This document shows positions 34,486 to 47,900 of a DNA stretch of 64,000 bases, one piece after another. The first letter of the stretch is position 1. The number at the start of each line of letters is the position of its first letter. Location of the stretch: NCBI GenBank assembly GCA_950295325.1, contig OX485806.1, positions 8,372,001 to 8,436,000 on the forward strand, in the 5' to 3' direction. A program made the translations under genes and the position numbers. Origin of the DNA: Polytrichum commune (Eukaryota > Streptophyta > Polytrichopsida > Polytrichales > Polytrichaceae). The notes under the pieces were generated by a model. It was not told the DNA's origin, ran no database searches, and saw only the letters and a program-made list of their open reading frames with translations.

Positions 34486-36039
34486 GGGAGGTTAGAAGAC
34501 TTCTGACTTGGAACACCTGAAGCAGGCTTTCCTACTCGGTGTTTTGATTTTGCAAATACAGTTTGCTTTTAATTTCTTCCTCCGTGCTGCTCCCCCTCTT
34601 CTGTTTCACCTCTGTGTGAAACCTACTGACCTCAACGATCCCGGAGCCGCGACATCTCCATAGCCAAACTTACTCCAAGTGAAAGAATGGACAGATATAC
34701 ACAGCTTGGCACGAGTGAGTATCCTTTGTTCATCACGGATTCCATAGGCAAGTTCTGACACATATCGACTTGATGATTAATGTAAGTTGCTGTAGGTGAG
34801 ACCAACTCCGGATTTTTAACATTGTTTTGTCTCGCAAAATGACAATTATATACGGATGCGTGGGTGAATCTGTACGTACTGGGATGTGGGATACCATCTC
34901 GAGGCAAGGCTTGACTACCCCATGGCTACCTTTCAGTCATAGTTTCAAAATCTTCCTAAGTCAAAACTAAGGAGCTGCTAAGACTGGCAGATTTATTTTA
35001 CACTGGAATTTTTTTTAATAGTTCATTGCAGTGCAGGAGGATGTAAACTACGGAATTGATACCAGGAAGTTGTGATACTTTGAGGATGAGCACAAGCACT
35101 CATACCTGACATCACATTTTCTGCACGTGATAGTGAAGAAATTAATTTATCCTCAAAGTCTCAGGTTTGTGTGTATGTGTCATGCTGTGCATGATGATTG
35201 TGGTTGATTGGACCCAGAATGCAGGGTTACATAGTTTTTAGCAGTGTTATACATTGCTGTTTCGAAACTGGAGGGTGAAACCATGAAAGTTGTTGGAGCT
35301 GTAGGCGACATTCATGAGGAATGTTTTTAAGGCCTTGTGTGCTACAGATGGGAACACCGCCTAAGGTAAGTGGGCCTAAAATCGCATATTGTTTTGCAAT
35401 GGGTAATGGGGTGGGGTGCTATCACTGGTCTGATCTAATGGCCAAAATTGTCTGTAGAGTCAAAAGTGCCCACAGTTTGGGCCCATAATCTAAACCTCTG
35501 GGATCATGATGGGTAATTTTGTTCAACTCTTTTTTAATCTGGGCTGACAATTTGCTATAGAACTGGATGTCTCAAGCTTTCAGTGCTGTACAGTTGTTCC
35601 TCATGAATTATTTTTTAACTCATGATTGTCCACCTTCAAAGTCTCATGGTGGCCTTTCAAACGAGCGGATCTCCATGACGAAGCGAGCCTGTATGTGAAT
35701 GAAAGTGGGTCCTTGTTAATCAAGAGTTGCTAAGCATGTTCAATCACAGTCAAGTGAAAGTTGTCCCTGCTTTTATCTTATAAGTGATAACGTTCCAATT
35801 TTGAGCTATGAGGTATGAAGTGGACACCATTTGCTAATTAGCCCACTTCCCACTCATTTCTCCTAGCATATTAAATACACGATTAGTACGAGATGGTTAT
35901 CAAATTCAAATGGAGCCCATACCCATTGTTGCAGCTCATATACAGCATGATTATGTGATTGAATATTAGTAAAACGATACGTTTTTCTTATATGATCATA
36001 TTGGTGTCCCAATTGTGTACATTACTGAGTGAACAATAG
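34486..36039. other. 3' flank of the EID1-like gene and intergenic DNA
   Basis: Presumed 3' UTR in the first few hundred bases; no polyadenylation signal fixed. No further gene or clear repeat recognised. Confidence 0.4.
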
Positions 36040-36258
36040 TTGACAGAATTTGTTGGTGGGCGATTAAGAGTGCATAATCATCGTACAATGTTCTAACTAT
36101 TTGATGAGAATGTATATTTTACCAAGCAAAGTCATTTATGTTCTATAATGTTCAAACAACCTATTGAACTTTTGTTAGTAAAAATTGAACTCCTAAGTAA
36201 GACATTATTGCATGGTGTGATTTTGAATAATGACATGTATTAATTGGGATAAATAGTG
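36040..36258 (+). mobile_element. MITE family D, copy 3
   Basis: TTTTACCAAGCAAAGTCATT, TATAATGTTCAAACAACCTA, and TATTAATTGGGATAAATAGTG at the end match the copy near 22.7 kb and, less closely, that near 9.3 kb. Confidence 0.6.
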
Positions 36259-36329
36259 TAGCGACCGAAACACACCCACCATTCATAAGTCCTCGAATAT
36301 TGTAAAGAGAAGAATCAAAAGGGTTTGAC

Positions 36330-36425
36330 TCCAAAGGTGGTGGTCCAATGCCATAGCCTGATATTTGGTGCTACAAGGTCAAGGGTTCAAAGTTCAAACC
36401 CGCTCGAGCACTGTTGAAAGGCCAA
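36330..36425 (+). repeat. possible tRNA-like (SINE) fragment
   Basis: Contains GGGTTCAAAGTTCAAACCCG, which carries a GTTCAAACC B-box-like string, preceded by CATAGCCTGATATTTGGTG. The A-box fit is poor, so this is only a suggestion. Unrelated in sequence to the SINE-like family at 27.2 kb. Confidence 0.3.
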
Positions 36426-37091
36426 TGTGTTGGGTCCAACTAAAGGAAAATAAAAAACAAAAAGGGGTAGAAGCTTCGTGATTGGTTAATACACATTCAC
36501 CCGCTTGGTAATAGTGCACAAAGGAGCAAAGGAGGGCTTTGTGTCTAACTTTTAGGAAACAATGTCGGAAAAGGTTAACGTTGGAATCGATGAACTACAA
36601 AATTTGTTTCACTCAAAGTATGAGGTGGAGCCACTAAGGGACCTATCCCAAACACTTCCTCTAAAGGGGACAAATGGGTAACTACAAGGTGAAACTTACT
36701 TGCCTTTGTGATATGGTTGTTATTCAAACTATTCACGTACATGAAAACTTCATTGATATCGAACCATTGTGTTGCCCACTTTCCAACTACTAACATCTCA
36801 AGTGGTGTATATGTCATCTTATTGGATACATACGTGTGATACATATGTATTAGATACACATGCAAGTTGATCCTTGTAATATGCAAGGTTCTATGTAAAT
36901 GAAACTAGGCTAAGATATAGAGAACTCTAGTTCTTCGAGGCACATGAGGGGCTATTTAAGTGTAGTGGATTCTTGAGAGTCCCAACACAAAGATGAAGAA
37001 AAGCAAGAGGTCAATTCATTATGACATTCTATTTTTGTTTTGATGCTTTCAAGCATCCTCTCTCTATAGCTCTCCCCATGCCTCAAAGAAC
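36426..37091. other. intergenic, no feature recognised
   Basis: Nothing gene-like seen. Confidence 0.35.
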
Positions 37092-37093
37092 TA

Positions 37094-37466
37094 CACTAAA
37101 TATGATGTTCAATGTCATGTGGTATTTTATGTCACTATAATAATTTTTCGGATGACACTTCTTATGAACAAGTGAACAACTATTGTCGTGGATGATGGAT
37201 GAGTTCATCCATTGACCAAAACCTTACCTTCGCTTGTCAACAACGTGTGATGAAATGTTGTCAAGGATGAGTGAAATCTGGATGAAAAACGACTTGATAA
37301 ATGACAATAATTGCAACATTGATATTCTATAATCCCCCAAAAAAATTACAAGGAATGACAAATAATGTTGGGTTAACAATTTAGTGTCGGTGACATTACA
37401 CTGCGGTTAACACATAGTATTGAGCAAGACAATTAGAATCGGTGACACTAAATAGTATATTTGGTG
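37094..37466 (+). mobile_element. MITE family C, copy 2
   Basis: 373 bp from CACTAAATATGATG to GTATATTTGGTG, preceded by TA and followed by CA. The right two thirds are colinear with 28080-28308. Confidence 0.7.
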
Positions 37467-37761
37467 CAGATTTCTCTATACACTTCGTTCACCCAAAAAC
37501 TTGCAAATCAACTAAAGTTCTTCAGTGTAGCCTTTCTACATAAACTCTAAACCTTGCAACCAAGTTACAACCATTTTGGGTAAACATGTGTCCATACTGG
37601 GGTTATAGCTTGTGATGGACTTGGACCTACTTGACAATTTAACATGGAGCAGACTCTTTAAGAATGGTGATTCGATCATTTCCAGAAAAATAATGAATGA
37701 GCCACCCTATTGTCCTTGTAATGATAACAATGCAAAGCCCTCATTGAATTCATCTCCCAAA

Positions 37762-37999
37762 CACTCCTCGGGGAGAATCGGCAGTTAAGTTACAGATGAA
37801 CCGGTTGAGTTTGAGAAATAACCGGTTGAAGTTCAAGGCTTCAGGAGAATTACCCATCATTTTAGAAGAATCTATACAAGACTATACCTCAAATGAATCA
37901 AAGCAAAACCAGAAGACGTGAACATGTAACCGGTTGGATTTAGAATCACTAGGATCTTGACCGACTATACATGCCCAAAAACAAATTTCCCGGGCACTG
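37762..37999 (-). mobile_element. hAT-type MITE, 'ACCGGTT' family
   Basis: 238 bp from CACTCCTCGGGGAG to TTTCCCGGGCACTG. Flanking 8-mers CTCCCAAA and ATCCCAAT agree at six of eight positions. The interior is near consensus (GATGAACCGGTTGAGTTTGA). Confidence 0.8.
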
Positions 38000-38829
38000 A
38001 TCCCAATTTCTGAAGAGAATCAAAATTCTCTCGAGCCTTGCAATACGAGTCTCCCTCATATTGCCATGGGGCGACTTGCCTGAAGTATAAGCACGAAATT
38101 GAACATTTTTACGCACAGCTTCCTCTCTGAACACGAAAGTTTGATATTCCTCATGTTGATAGTTCAACTCCCACCTTATAGTTATTATTCAGCAGTCTGC
38201 TAATGCTCTAAATAAAGTGCCCATCATGAATCCCCAGTATATTGGCAAATACCATAGAGCGATGTTTGGTTCACCGCAAGATAAATGTTTGATGGGAGAA
38301 TCCTGTCACATGTCGTATCCACATTCGTCAAGGTTATGTTCAATCCAAAGTGAAAATTTCTCTTTCGGCAGTCAAATTGTTAAAATAGACAACTCTCTAC
38401 AATATCCAATATGCCTTGAGATTCTGGCTGAATTTGCATACGTTTGGAGATGCAGACTGACAACATGGTCCGATCTCTTTTGATCATCGAATAATCCAAC
38501 ATTAAGGACCCATTAGCAACAACAACACAAGCGATGCTGTAGCCATCTCTGTAGTGTTATTTAAAGAGTTGAAAATAGAAATAGAATTCACTAGCTCTGG
38601 TGATAAAGTTTTCGAATTCCCCAAATTTTGGGTTTTTTGTTGAAGTTTCCCGACTGAACTATCTCGAGCACCCACATGTGTCAACCCCTTTAGAACATGA
38701 TTTGGAGCTACTAAAACATGTTCAGAAACGTCGATTTGGAGCTCCTTTCATTTGTTGGAAAATTATACAATGAGAATTGGTGAGGGTGCATTGGTGCAAT
38801 GAATTTATTCTCCTTACGACGAACCAGCA
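38000..38829. other. intergenic with short protein-like frames, unassigned
   Basis: A minus-strand frame at 38167-37949 (YQTFVFREEAVRKNVQFRAY) and a plus-strand frame at 38217-38483 look less random than their surroundings, but they match no family I know and have no context. The first runs into the hAT-type MITE, so any gene would be broken. Confidence 0.25.
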
Positions 38830-39325
38830 AACGTTGAGAAGCATGCATTGATGGGAAGAGTTTACAGAACTCGCAGACATGGTTGTGTTTTCGGCTATAT
38901 TTATCTTTGTTTGTCTGTTATCACATAGTTATACACACTTTAGGAATTTGCAAACCAAGTGCCCATGGCAAGAATAAGATTAGCGGAGGGTCGAAGTTTT
39001 GAAAGACCTTCTGCCATAGCCAAGTTGGCGGCTATGGCCTGTCCTTCTAAAGTTGATGAGCCTTGGAGGAGTGGACACCTCGGGTTAGTTGATGGTGAAG
39101 AACCGGAGTTAGCACAACCAATATCATCCTCCCTTCCAAATCTTTTCAGAAATGCATCAATCTGCAGACATGGTCGTGTTTTCGGCCAAATCCATCTTCT
39201 TTTGGCTCTCGTTATGTGGTTTACATACTTCAGGAATATTTTGCAAAGCAAGTGTGAATGGCGAGAATATAGTTAGCAGAGGGGCGATATGTCAAAAGAA
39301 GATCCACCATAGCCAATTTTGTGAA
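38830..39325 (+). repeat. direct duplication, two units offset by about 291 bp
   Basis: 38873-39035 and 39164-39325 share GCAGACATGGTYGTGTTTTC, TACACACTTTAGGAATTTGC versus TACATACTTCAGGAATATTTTGC, and a GCCATAGCCAA-type end. Both frames yield CRHGxVFG-like peptides. Function unknown. Confidence 0.65.
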
Positions 39326-41200
39326 CAGATTGTGACATCAGCTATGAGGCTCATTGCTGTGATGCTTTATAGACTCACCCGGACCCGTAAGTTTTCCTGC
39401 ATTATGCATTTTGTTCAAATCTTGCGCTCCATGTTAGTTGCACAAGTACTTCAAATTTTGGCGTGTTACGCCAGTCAAGATGGTCCATGAACACACTACT
39501 CCTTTCACATAGATAGAACACACAAAATGTTTTCTGACATATATCAATTGACTCAAATTATGTCAGATGCAAGTCAATCCATGCATCAACAATTCACTTG
39601 TTTCTTCTACTTGTGAGCCTTGTCATCGCCATTTCACCTAAGAACCATGCAGACTCGAGCATGTTCCCCTCGGCTTACGTAGCTTTGCACTGAGCGACAG
39701 TTGATTGTATTGTATCTTAGCGTCATCAACTAAACGCTTTTATCCAATACAATCAGGTGAAGTTTGATGTAAGGAATTCAACGATTTCGGAGTCTCTTTG
39801 GTCTTGCACCCTACTGTAAACCCACCCTAAGACAGAGTTGATTGTATTGGATAAAAACATAGGGAATCATGACAACAAATATGATACAAGCATGATTGTA
39901 TTGTATCGTGAGTGTCATTCACTTCAGGATATTGTTCAGCATTTTCTGACCCGCCTCCATTTACACTTCTACACCTCTTTTGTGGCGTTAAGTTGATCGC
40001 AGTCTATCTCAAGAAACGATTGTCGTTAAAACCTGGTTTTCTTTTTGAAAGTCACGCACCTACACATTGGGAGCTCCATCATCGGTAGCCATTGGTCACG
40101 AGCTACAAGGGGCGCAAGTTGTCAAGGTGAACACGACAACGTGAAATTTTTTAACTCCAGTCAATCTCTGCCTATTTTCCAAAAATGGGGAAAAAGGTTT
40201 ACTGTGCATCCAAACTGGGTATTTATGAATGGACCAGGGGTGTTGCTCTCAGCACATGATAAACTTGACAACCGCTTCCTTATACGAGGACAATGACAAA
40301 GACTACTGTGTGACCAACCACATTATCAAATTATACATTATGAAGTGGTACAATCACATCAACTTTTGTATCGGCCACTCGTCCTCTGAATCTATAATTT
40401 TGTCGACATGAATGTGCAGACGACCCTGATGATTCTGGATTTGGACATCAATTCATAGCTGGGGAAATTGTGACCGCAACCAAACCAGCGGATGCGAACA
40501 AGAATTATTGCAGTGGTGGTGCCTGTCTTAATTTCTGACATGTTCAAGAAATTGCGATCACATGAAAATCTTCCTCTTCATAGTTGCCCATAAAGATGAA
40601 AATGCCATTCAGACACTTAACCCAGACACTTTTAGCTCTGCACCCACTCTTCTTGTAGGATACGAGACGCAAACTTAAATGTAAGATGATCAGCAACATT
40701 CAAATCGCGCATGTGGCCAATTTCCTCATGAATTTTTGGAGCTCATATGAACATCTTATTCACCGACAAAGTGAAGATCGTCTTTCTCACGAACTGATCA
40801 TACCATCGGTTTCTAATTATGTTGACTATTGAGCTTAGATTGACTAACAGAATTTGAGCATGTAGTTCAATCTCTTTTGTCTCTACGGTGTCCATTCTTA
40901 GATCCACATCTAACCACACGCCACTCAAAATATAGGTGCCAGTTGAAGATGAATCGCTGAATCGCGGCCACTCAACTCAAATTTCTGATTGACCATTCAC
41001 TTCACCTGGGAGGAATCTGAGTGTTGCTAGAAATGGATTCTCATGCATACTACTCTATGAGGCGATTTACTTCCAACGGAACTTACGCAGAGAATTTCAC
41101 AGGTTTTCATACATTGCATCGATGACTGCCTTCAAGTCCTACTCAAATGAGGGCCGGAGTTTTAATTCCATATGCAAGATGATGATGGTAGTGTGCTTCT
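39326..41200. other. intergenic; small inverted repeat
   Basis: At 39690-39920, TTTTATCCAATACAATCA (about 39739) and TGATTGTATTGGATAAAA (about 39840) form an inverted pair. GATTGTATTGTATCTTAGCGTC and GATTGTATTGTATCGTGAGTGTC flank them as direct copies. The rest is unrecognised. Part of 40630-40800 resembles 61060-61220 (family I). Confidence 0.4.
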
Positions 41201-41201
41201 T

Positions 41202-41300
41202 TTACTACTACTACTACTACTACTACTAGAACACTGACAACTTCAATGAGTGAGGACTACACATTTCTTCTTCTTCTTCTTCTTTCTTTTCTTTTCTTTT
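41202..41300 (+). repeat. (TAC)9 and (TTC)n microsatellites
   Basis: TAC units at 41202-41229, then a TTC tract from about 41265 that degenerates into TTTTC. Confidence 0.9.
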
Positions 41301-42000
41301 GTTTGGAGACAGAAGGCCAACAACGCCAACGCCAATGAGTGAGGACTAGTGTTGCATTTTTTATTCTAGAGGTTGGAGGCGGCATTATAAAATGTTTTAT
41401 GTTTTTTTATGTTTTTTTTTTTATAAAAATCATCGAAGACATCAATCCGTGAGGTCCTCTATGGCAAATCATTGTCGAAAACATTCCCCTCTTCTAAGAT
41501 CAGCTCTTCTCTGCCCAAGTACCGATCCAAGAATGAAGACATTGCGAATGTAAACCACCATACATGACTTGTCCGGTGTGCCATGTGGTGCGTTATGTAT
41601 TCCAGTATTTGTCAGTTCCGTGTGGCAACACTCAAGGCTCATACACTATCATTGAGTTTGAATGTACTAATGCTATATGGTAATATGGAACAAATGGCAA
41701 AGTTGAGCATGTTTATATTTGCCCTACTGGCCTGGACTGACTATAGTTGTATATTTATAATAATAAAAACACAAAATATGCCTCAAAATTTGCTGAGTAC
41801 ATTAAAATGCATATTAATTTGTGTATTGTAAAATAAATTAAAAAGAAATGCACCACTAGTTACATGTAATATAACAATAACAAGTCAATTACACCATTCT
41901 TTCTTGTGTAATAATAGTCTTTGGTGAGAAAGGTTAATTTGTTCTCTTTGGGGAGGAATATATATATGTTGATGTATGTTCAAGTTGATGTTGAGATCAG
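41301..42000. other. intergenic, no feature recognised
   Basis: AT-rich; nothing gene-like seen. Confidence 0.35.
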
Positions 42001-42313
42001 TGTGTATGTTTGAAAATTTTCATTTGACGTTCAACTTCAAATCCAAAGTGTCACGTGACGTTTTTAGAAACAAAAAACGAATGTCAGTTGACATCTACAT
42101 TCTTTTCTAAGAAGTCACTTCAATGTCACATGCCTAGTAGTATTCGTCATTTCAATTTGTAAAGTGTCAATCGACGTGTGGTTTTTTTCTTCACAAGTCA
42201 CACTACATGTCAAAATCTAAATTGTGCGTGTCAATTGACATGCAATTTATTATTGTGCGAGGTTTTGCGTGTCAAATATCAAAAACTTGCAAAACTTTTG
42301 TCAAAAATACACA
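42001..42313 (+). repeat. single arm of the 54-kb foldback element
   Basis: Colinear with the left arm at 53869-54187: TTGACGTTCAACTTCAAATC, CCAAAGTGTCACRTGACGTT, AATGTCACATGCCTAGTAGT, TCAAAATCTAAATTGTGCGT. No inverted partner follows. Confidence 0.8.
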
Positions 42314-42473
42314 TTGGTTGAGATCATGGAGGTCAGGGACACCTCATATGTGTACATGTGCTTATTTTTTGGGGAGGTTTCGATTGTTGGACTACAAACT
42401 TTCTTCATTTCTATCAACAACCACAAGGAGGTCTTATCTATAAATGAATAAGCATGGGAGTAACTTGAAGCTA

Positions 42474-42758
42474 CACTAAATAGTCCTATTACAATGGGCC
42501 ACAATATTTTTCTAGAGCCCATGCTAATTTTCATGCTGAGAATTAATATGGGTCACAATAATTGTTTACGTAGAAAATTAATGTAAGTGATTTTTTTAAA
42601 AAAAATTGTCCTATAACTGATATTTATTCAATTGGTCAAAAGTCTTCATGAAGACCTGGAGTCTTGGACCCACACCACCTTGGCTAAAAAAAAACTGTGG
42701 CCCACACTATTTATTTCCACGTTAAAATTTCCACCCACACTAATAGGACTATTTGGTG
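42474..42758 (+). mobile_element. MITE family H, copy 1
   Basis: 285 bp with ends CACTAAATAGTCCTATTA and the complement of CACCAAATAGTCCTATTAGT, flanked by TA. Interior GGGCCACAAT and AAGTCTTCATGAAGACCTGG. Confidence 0.75.
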
Positions 42759-42760
42759 TA

Positions 42761-43146
42761 CTTATTATCGTCACGTCCCACTCATCGTTGCTTGCTTCAT
42801 CTCCTCCTCTTTCCTTGTAATTAACTCCTCCTCTATTTCCCTTTCATCCTACTTTAATATGTGTTCTTTGGGTCTTCCTTTCCTCTTGTATACAAGCAAG
42901 TAGTGATATAATATCATGATTGTGTTTCAAGGAGGAACCAAAGCCCATACATGAGACAATAAAATAAGCAAGAAAGCTAAGGGAGACGGAACATAACATT
43001 ATTCAGATCCATAACAATGTTCTATGGAATATTGTCAGTCCTATAGACCATTGTTATGAATCTGAAAATGTTATGAAGTACACAAAGAAATAGCTTAACA
43101 CAAGAATTGCTACATTGAGGGCCTTGATTGTCCAAAGCATACACAC
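42761..43146. other. intergenic; short inverted stretch
   Basis: GAACATAACATTATTCAGAT with the inverted CAGATTCATAACAATGGTC-type sequence (43000-43075) forms an imperfect hairpin. No gene. Confidence 0.35.
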
Positions 43147-43390
43147 CAAGGAACGGAGAAGAACCACCGGCTGCTAGTTATGGATGAAGCGGTTGAGTTT
43201 GAGAAACAATATTAACCGGTTGGAGTTCATCAAGACTTCAGGAAAATTACCATGATTCTAGAAGAATCTGCAGAATATACCTCTAAATTAATAAAGAGAA
43301 AACCAAAAAGATTACAATATGTAACTGTTTGGAGCAATCGACACTAACTAGGACTTGGACCGATTACGCCCCAAAATTCCCCCGACATTG
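43147..43390 (-). mobile_element. hAT-type MITE, 'ACCGGTT' family, diverged copy
   Basis: 244 bp from CAAGGAACGGAGAA to CCCCGACATTG. Interior family motifs GCGGTTGAGTTTGAGAAACA and AAGACTTCAGGAAAATTACC. No convincing target duplication remains. Confidence 0.7.
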
Positions 43391-43598
43391 TGATGTGCAC
43401 ATGACCTCATAGGTCCCTACACCACTCATTCTCCTTAGCCTTTATTGCTACCTAGTTCCTATTGAAATTATCATAAGCTCATGATGAACTTGACTTTGAG
43501 CATCTCTCTCTCTTTCTTTTTGGCACAAATTGAAAATTCAATTACAAAAGAGCAATCAAAATACAACCAAAACAGACGAACCAGTGCAACCCGAGTGG

Positions 43599-43601
<3 letters not shown>

Positions 43602-43656
<55 letters not shown>
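43602..43656 (+). repeat. (CT)n(AT)n compound microsatellite
   Basis: About 14 CT units followed by 13 AT units. Confidence 0.95.
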
Positions 43657-44600
43657 CATGTGCAAGAAAAAAGAACCAATTCAAGAGACATTGAAGATAA
43701 CCAACTAAGAAGTTGAGTCTCCCCAAGCAACCCAATCTTTGTGAGTGACCTATTGGTTGTGCTTTAAGAAAATTACAAATTGCTCTTTCTTTTGTAGTTT
43801 TCCTTTTGACTTTCTTGATGCAGTTTTTCTTTTCACTTGTAAATGTGTGTCAGTTCTCCCCCGTTCTTTGGACAACATGAATTACATTAAATATTGTGGG
43901 CCACACTATATACAAGAAAACTAACATTAAAAAATTCAAGTGTTACTACTGTGGGTGTGCACGTAGTATTCCAACCCTAAGTATATAAGATTGGAGGCTT
44001 GCATTGTAGATCATGTTTTATTTTAGTTGGATGGAGAATAGCGTGCATTTGAGAGACTTCCAACACATTTATACCTGTCCAACCTAGGAGATTTTGAATC
44101 TAAAATTAGAACACTTATTTTATTTCCAAAAAAAATATCAATTTAATCAAAACAATCATTTCTCCCAAAAAAAAAATTGCTGAATTTCATTTTCTAAAAG
44201 TAAAACTTCCATGAATTATGAACACCATAGTGCCTTTACCACTTCATCTATTTATAGGCTTAAATTTATTATAAATATTATTTTATATTCAGCAATGTCG
44301 GATTAAAAGGAAAAATCTAATTTTTCATATTAAAATTTGATATTTAAACATTAAAATTCCCAATAAAATGGTTATTCAAAAAATAGTTTAATTAGTGCCA
44401 AAGTGGTAAAGGTACAGCGGTATGCGAAGAGATTGATGCAAACGCACTTTCCCCAAGTATATGGTTTCACATTATTTTATTGCATATTGGCATATACTGT
44501 GGGCCACACTATAGTGCATCAAAGGGTAAGTCGCACTATAAGTATGCCCATAGTATTTATCATAAACAATGCACATGGATTGGTGTAACTTTTACCACTA
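43657..44600. other. intergenic; family H-related fragments
   Basis: TGTGGGCCACACTATA occurs at about 43900 and 44500 and resembles the family H interior. No gene. Confidence 0.4.
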
Positions 44601-44921
44601 CACTTTTATAGTCGTATTAGTGTGGGCCACAATAATTCTATAGATTCCACATCAACTCTCATCATGAGAATTAGTATGGGCCACGTTAATTTCCAACCGA
44701 TGCCAAATCTCTAGTTTGAAATCAACATGGGCCACATTGATTGTCATTCTAGGAAATTGAAGTGGGTTCTTTTATACCATTTTTACCCTTCAACTAATTT
44801 TTACTCAAGGTGTTGGTCAGAAGTCTCTAGGAAGGCTTACTAGGTGACTTCTTAACACCTTGGACACACATTAAGAATTTGCACATTGATTCTCCACCCA
44901 CATTAATATGACTATTCAATG
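44601..44921 (+). mobile_element. MITE family H, copy 2
   Basis: 321 bp; the left end CACTTTTATAGTCGTATTAG pairs with the right end ATTAATATGACTATTCAATG. Interior TAGTATGGGCCACGTTAATT and AGTCTCTAGGAAGGCTT match copy 1. TA precedes it and CA follows. Confidence 0.7.
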
Positions 44922-47900
44922 CAGCTGAGGGATTTTCTTACCAACAATTAAGAAATGTGTTCAATCTTTCACTACCAAGATATATACACCCAAAATCAAC
45001 ACTATATATTACATTCAAAGAATTGGAGCTTCAATTCTATGATAGTGTTACATGTAGTTGGTTTTAGGGTTATGTGTATGTTTTGGGTATGCCTAGGCTT
45101 ATGCGGGACATCATTGTGAAGGAGTGAAACGTTTTGCTCACAAGTGTAACTATGAGTTATCTATCCAATAAAAAAAAGGTTGTGTTATAAAGGTGATTAT
45201 GTCACGGAAATTTCTTGAATTGGTGGCCCAGATGGATGTTCTTTCAAGTTCCAACAATATAAGATATTAAGGAGGTCACTCTATCCAAGTCCAATTGGGT
45301 CTCGAACTATGGAATCTTAAATTCTCGTTGACTAGCTCACCATAAATCTTTAGTACAAGATGACTCACGTGGCCATCTCATTTGCATGGACTAGTCTAAC
45401 TAAGTGGGGGCACAATTGACGATGGCACAAAAGAATTTTTTCGAAATTCTTTAGTTTATGGCAAACCGAAACTTAAGGAGTTTTGCGCAAATGTCAAGTG
45501 GTGATCTCCGAACACTCGGAAATAACAAGTAGCTTCTTATAGGTTTGTGGTTTATTCATCTCAATTTAATCATGTTACAGTAGACTAATTCATGGTCTTT
45601 GGCTCTGATTTAGGGGTTAATTTGGTATATAATAATATGCAGGTACTAAGTTCTATGTAGTAATCAACATCTTCATTTCCACCTACTCCCTCGGTAGTGA
45701 ATCTCTCCTTGGTCAATACAAAGCTCATGGCCATTGGCAATAGAGGTCGTTGGGGGGGGGGGGGAGGGGGGGTATTTAGACTTGAATGGGGGCTTATTTA
45801 CGGTAGCAATATATTGTCAGTTGTTCAACATGTGGATTCATGCATGATTAATGTGGTGTGTAATTAAAAATAATTGGCGCGCTATAGTTTTTTAGCAAGT
45901 AAGATACTTAGTAGACTATAAATTAGATGAAATAGTAGATGAAAGATATTTTAGAGTGAATTAGTAGGGCTATAGTATGGGAAAGGTAGTTTCGAGAGGT
46001 TGTAATTACCTGCAACTCCAAAGGGATAAGTAGGCTATCACTCGAGGAGGATGACACTTCTTGTGACATATGCTAAGGCTATAGTCGCATAGAGACATGC
46101 TACAGGCAAGAGAGCTAAGAGTTAGATTATAGACAAAGAATTAGACCAAGTGACATTACCGCCTACGATACGGGAATAAACACAAATACATAGAATTTTA
46201 ATGGAGGAGTTTGGCAAGAAGGATCAATGTTGAATTCAATGTGTGATCGTTGCAATTTGTTGTGTGGAATGGCAATGTGAATGAATGAAAATTTCGTTAG
46301 ATGTATGTTTCGGCTTGCTTATGAGTTCAGTGAGTAGAGAGAAGTAAAGTGCGAAGAAGATAGAGAAAGAGAGTCTAGTGATTGTAGTACATGAAGGCAA
46401 GGGGTGTTCCTTGAGGATAGTATGAGAGAAAGAAGGGTTAATAGATGAGGAAACAAGAATAGGCCATAGACTCAACATGTGAAAGGAACAAGGTGGAATC
46501 AAAGTCGAAGAGCCACATTAGGAACCAAGGTTGGAAGAGGGACTTCCTAATAGAGAAATTGACAACAACCTAAGCCGAAATGAATCCGAAAAGCAATAGT
46601 CTAGAGCATTGGCATATTGCCAAAATTATAATCACATGAGAGTCAACGACATTGAAGAGGAATGTGTAGGAGTGATAGTGTGGTGCCAAAGAACACCAAA
46701 AGAGAGAGTGAATTTAGAGATGGAACATAGTTGAGAGCGTTAAGGAGTGCAAATGAGAGGATGGAGTGCTTGTGAGAGGTTGACCTAATAGAGAAGTAAG
46801 ATGCATATTATATCCACACACAGAGTGAGAGCAGACTGCAAATGATCGACAATGAAGTGGGTTGAGAGGACAAGGAGCTTTGATGAAGAATTTACCGTGG
46901 AGTTGTTTTAAAGTGGTGATGTGTCATTATGATTGTATCAACTAAGACATTTTGGAGAATGATATGATATAATGGGAGGTTGAGATTAATTATGGTAATT
47001 AGTTGGCAAATAGTCTAGTAGATAAAGAACATACTTTGCTATGATTATAACAAGATTGAGTGATGATTTATATTAGGATTAGGCTAGACATTAAAGTGAG
47101 CTAGCTTGTAAATAGATGGCTATAGCCTATATACATTTGTGTTTGCTTTGGAGATATTGTAGAAATTGAGCAAACCCTTGTCTATTGTGTGACAATGAAG
47201 AACACGATATAAGTGATTTCTCAATTGGAACTAAATGAAGATAAAGGAATGAAGAGGCAATTTGCTTTGTGTTTGGAGTTTGTTACAAATCATCTAATTC
47301 AGGAAAGATGAGAATCCTTCAAAAGACTATGGTCAATACAAAAGACAATTGCCAATACAAAGACTATTGCCAAAGCTAAAGAGCTTCACGATTGACATAG
47401 AAGCATGTCGTTAAGTTTATAAGAGTTGTCAGATAGGACAAACTCACACAACTGAGAAATGCACAAATGAACCTTAAGAGGATGCAAAATGGGTAATGAA
47501 CGTTATGAAATGAGAATTTGGAAGGAAAGAACCTTAAATTGATATAGAATTCTTTAAACCGATTTAACATTAGTTTTTATACACACTATACCAATCTTCC
47601 TTAAGATTTAGCACCATGAGATTTTATTTTAGATTTTATTATTAACCTATAGCAAAAACGTAAGCTACATGGTGCTCATCATCAATGAACACTGCCAAGT
47701 GTTTCAATCAATGAATGTACGACCTCTAAATCTTGCTCATTGTCCACACACCAACTAAAAACTAAATAAAAAAATAACATTGAGTTTTGTTATTTTGTGG
47801 AGCTTCTCAATGTGCTTCCACAAACACCCAAAACACTCTTAACTCTTACCCATTTAAATGGAGTGATCATTCACAAGTTGTTGCTCTTCATTTTTATTTT

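Noticed and set aside
45880-47600. Possible LTR retrotransposon interior
   Set aside because: Length and purine bias suggested it, but no gag, protease, integrase, polymerase or LTR ends were found.
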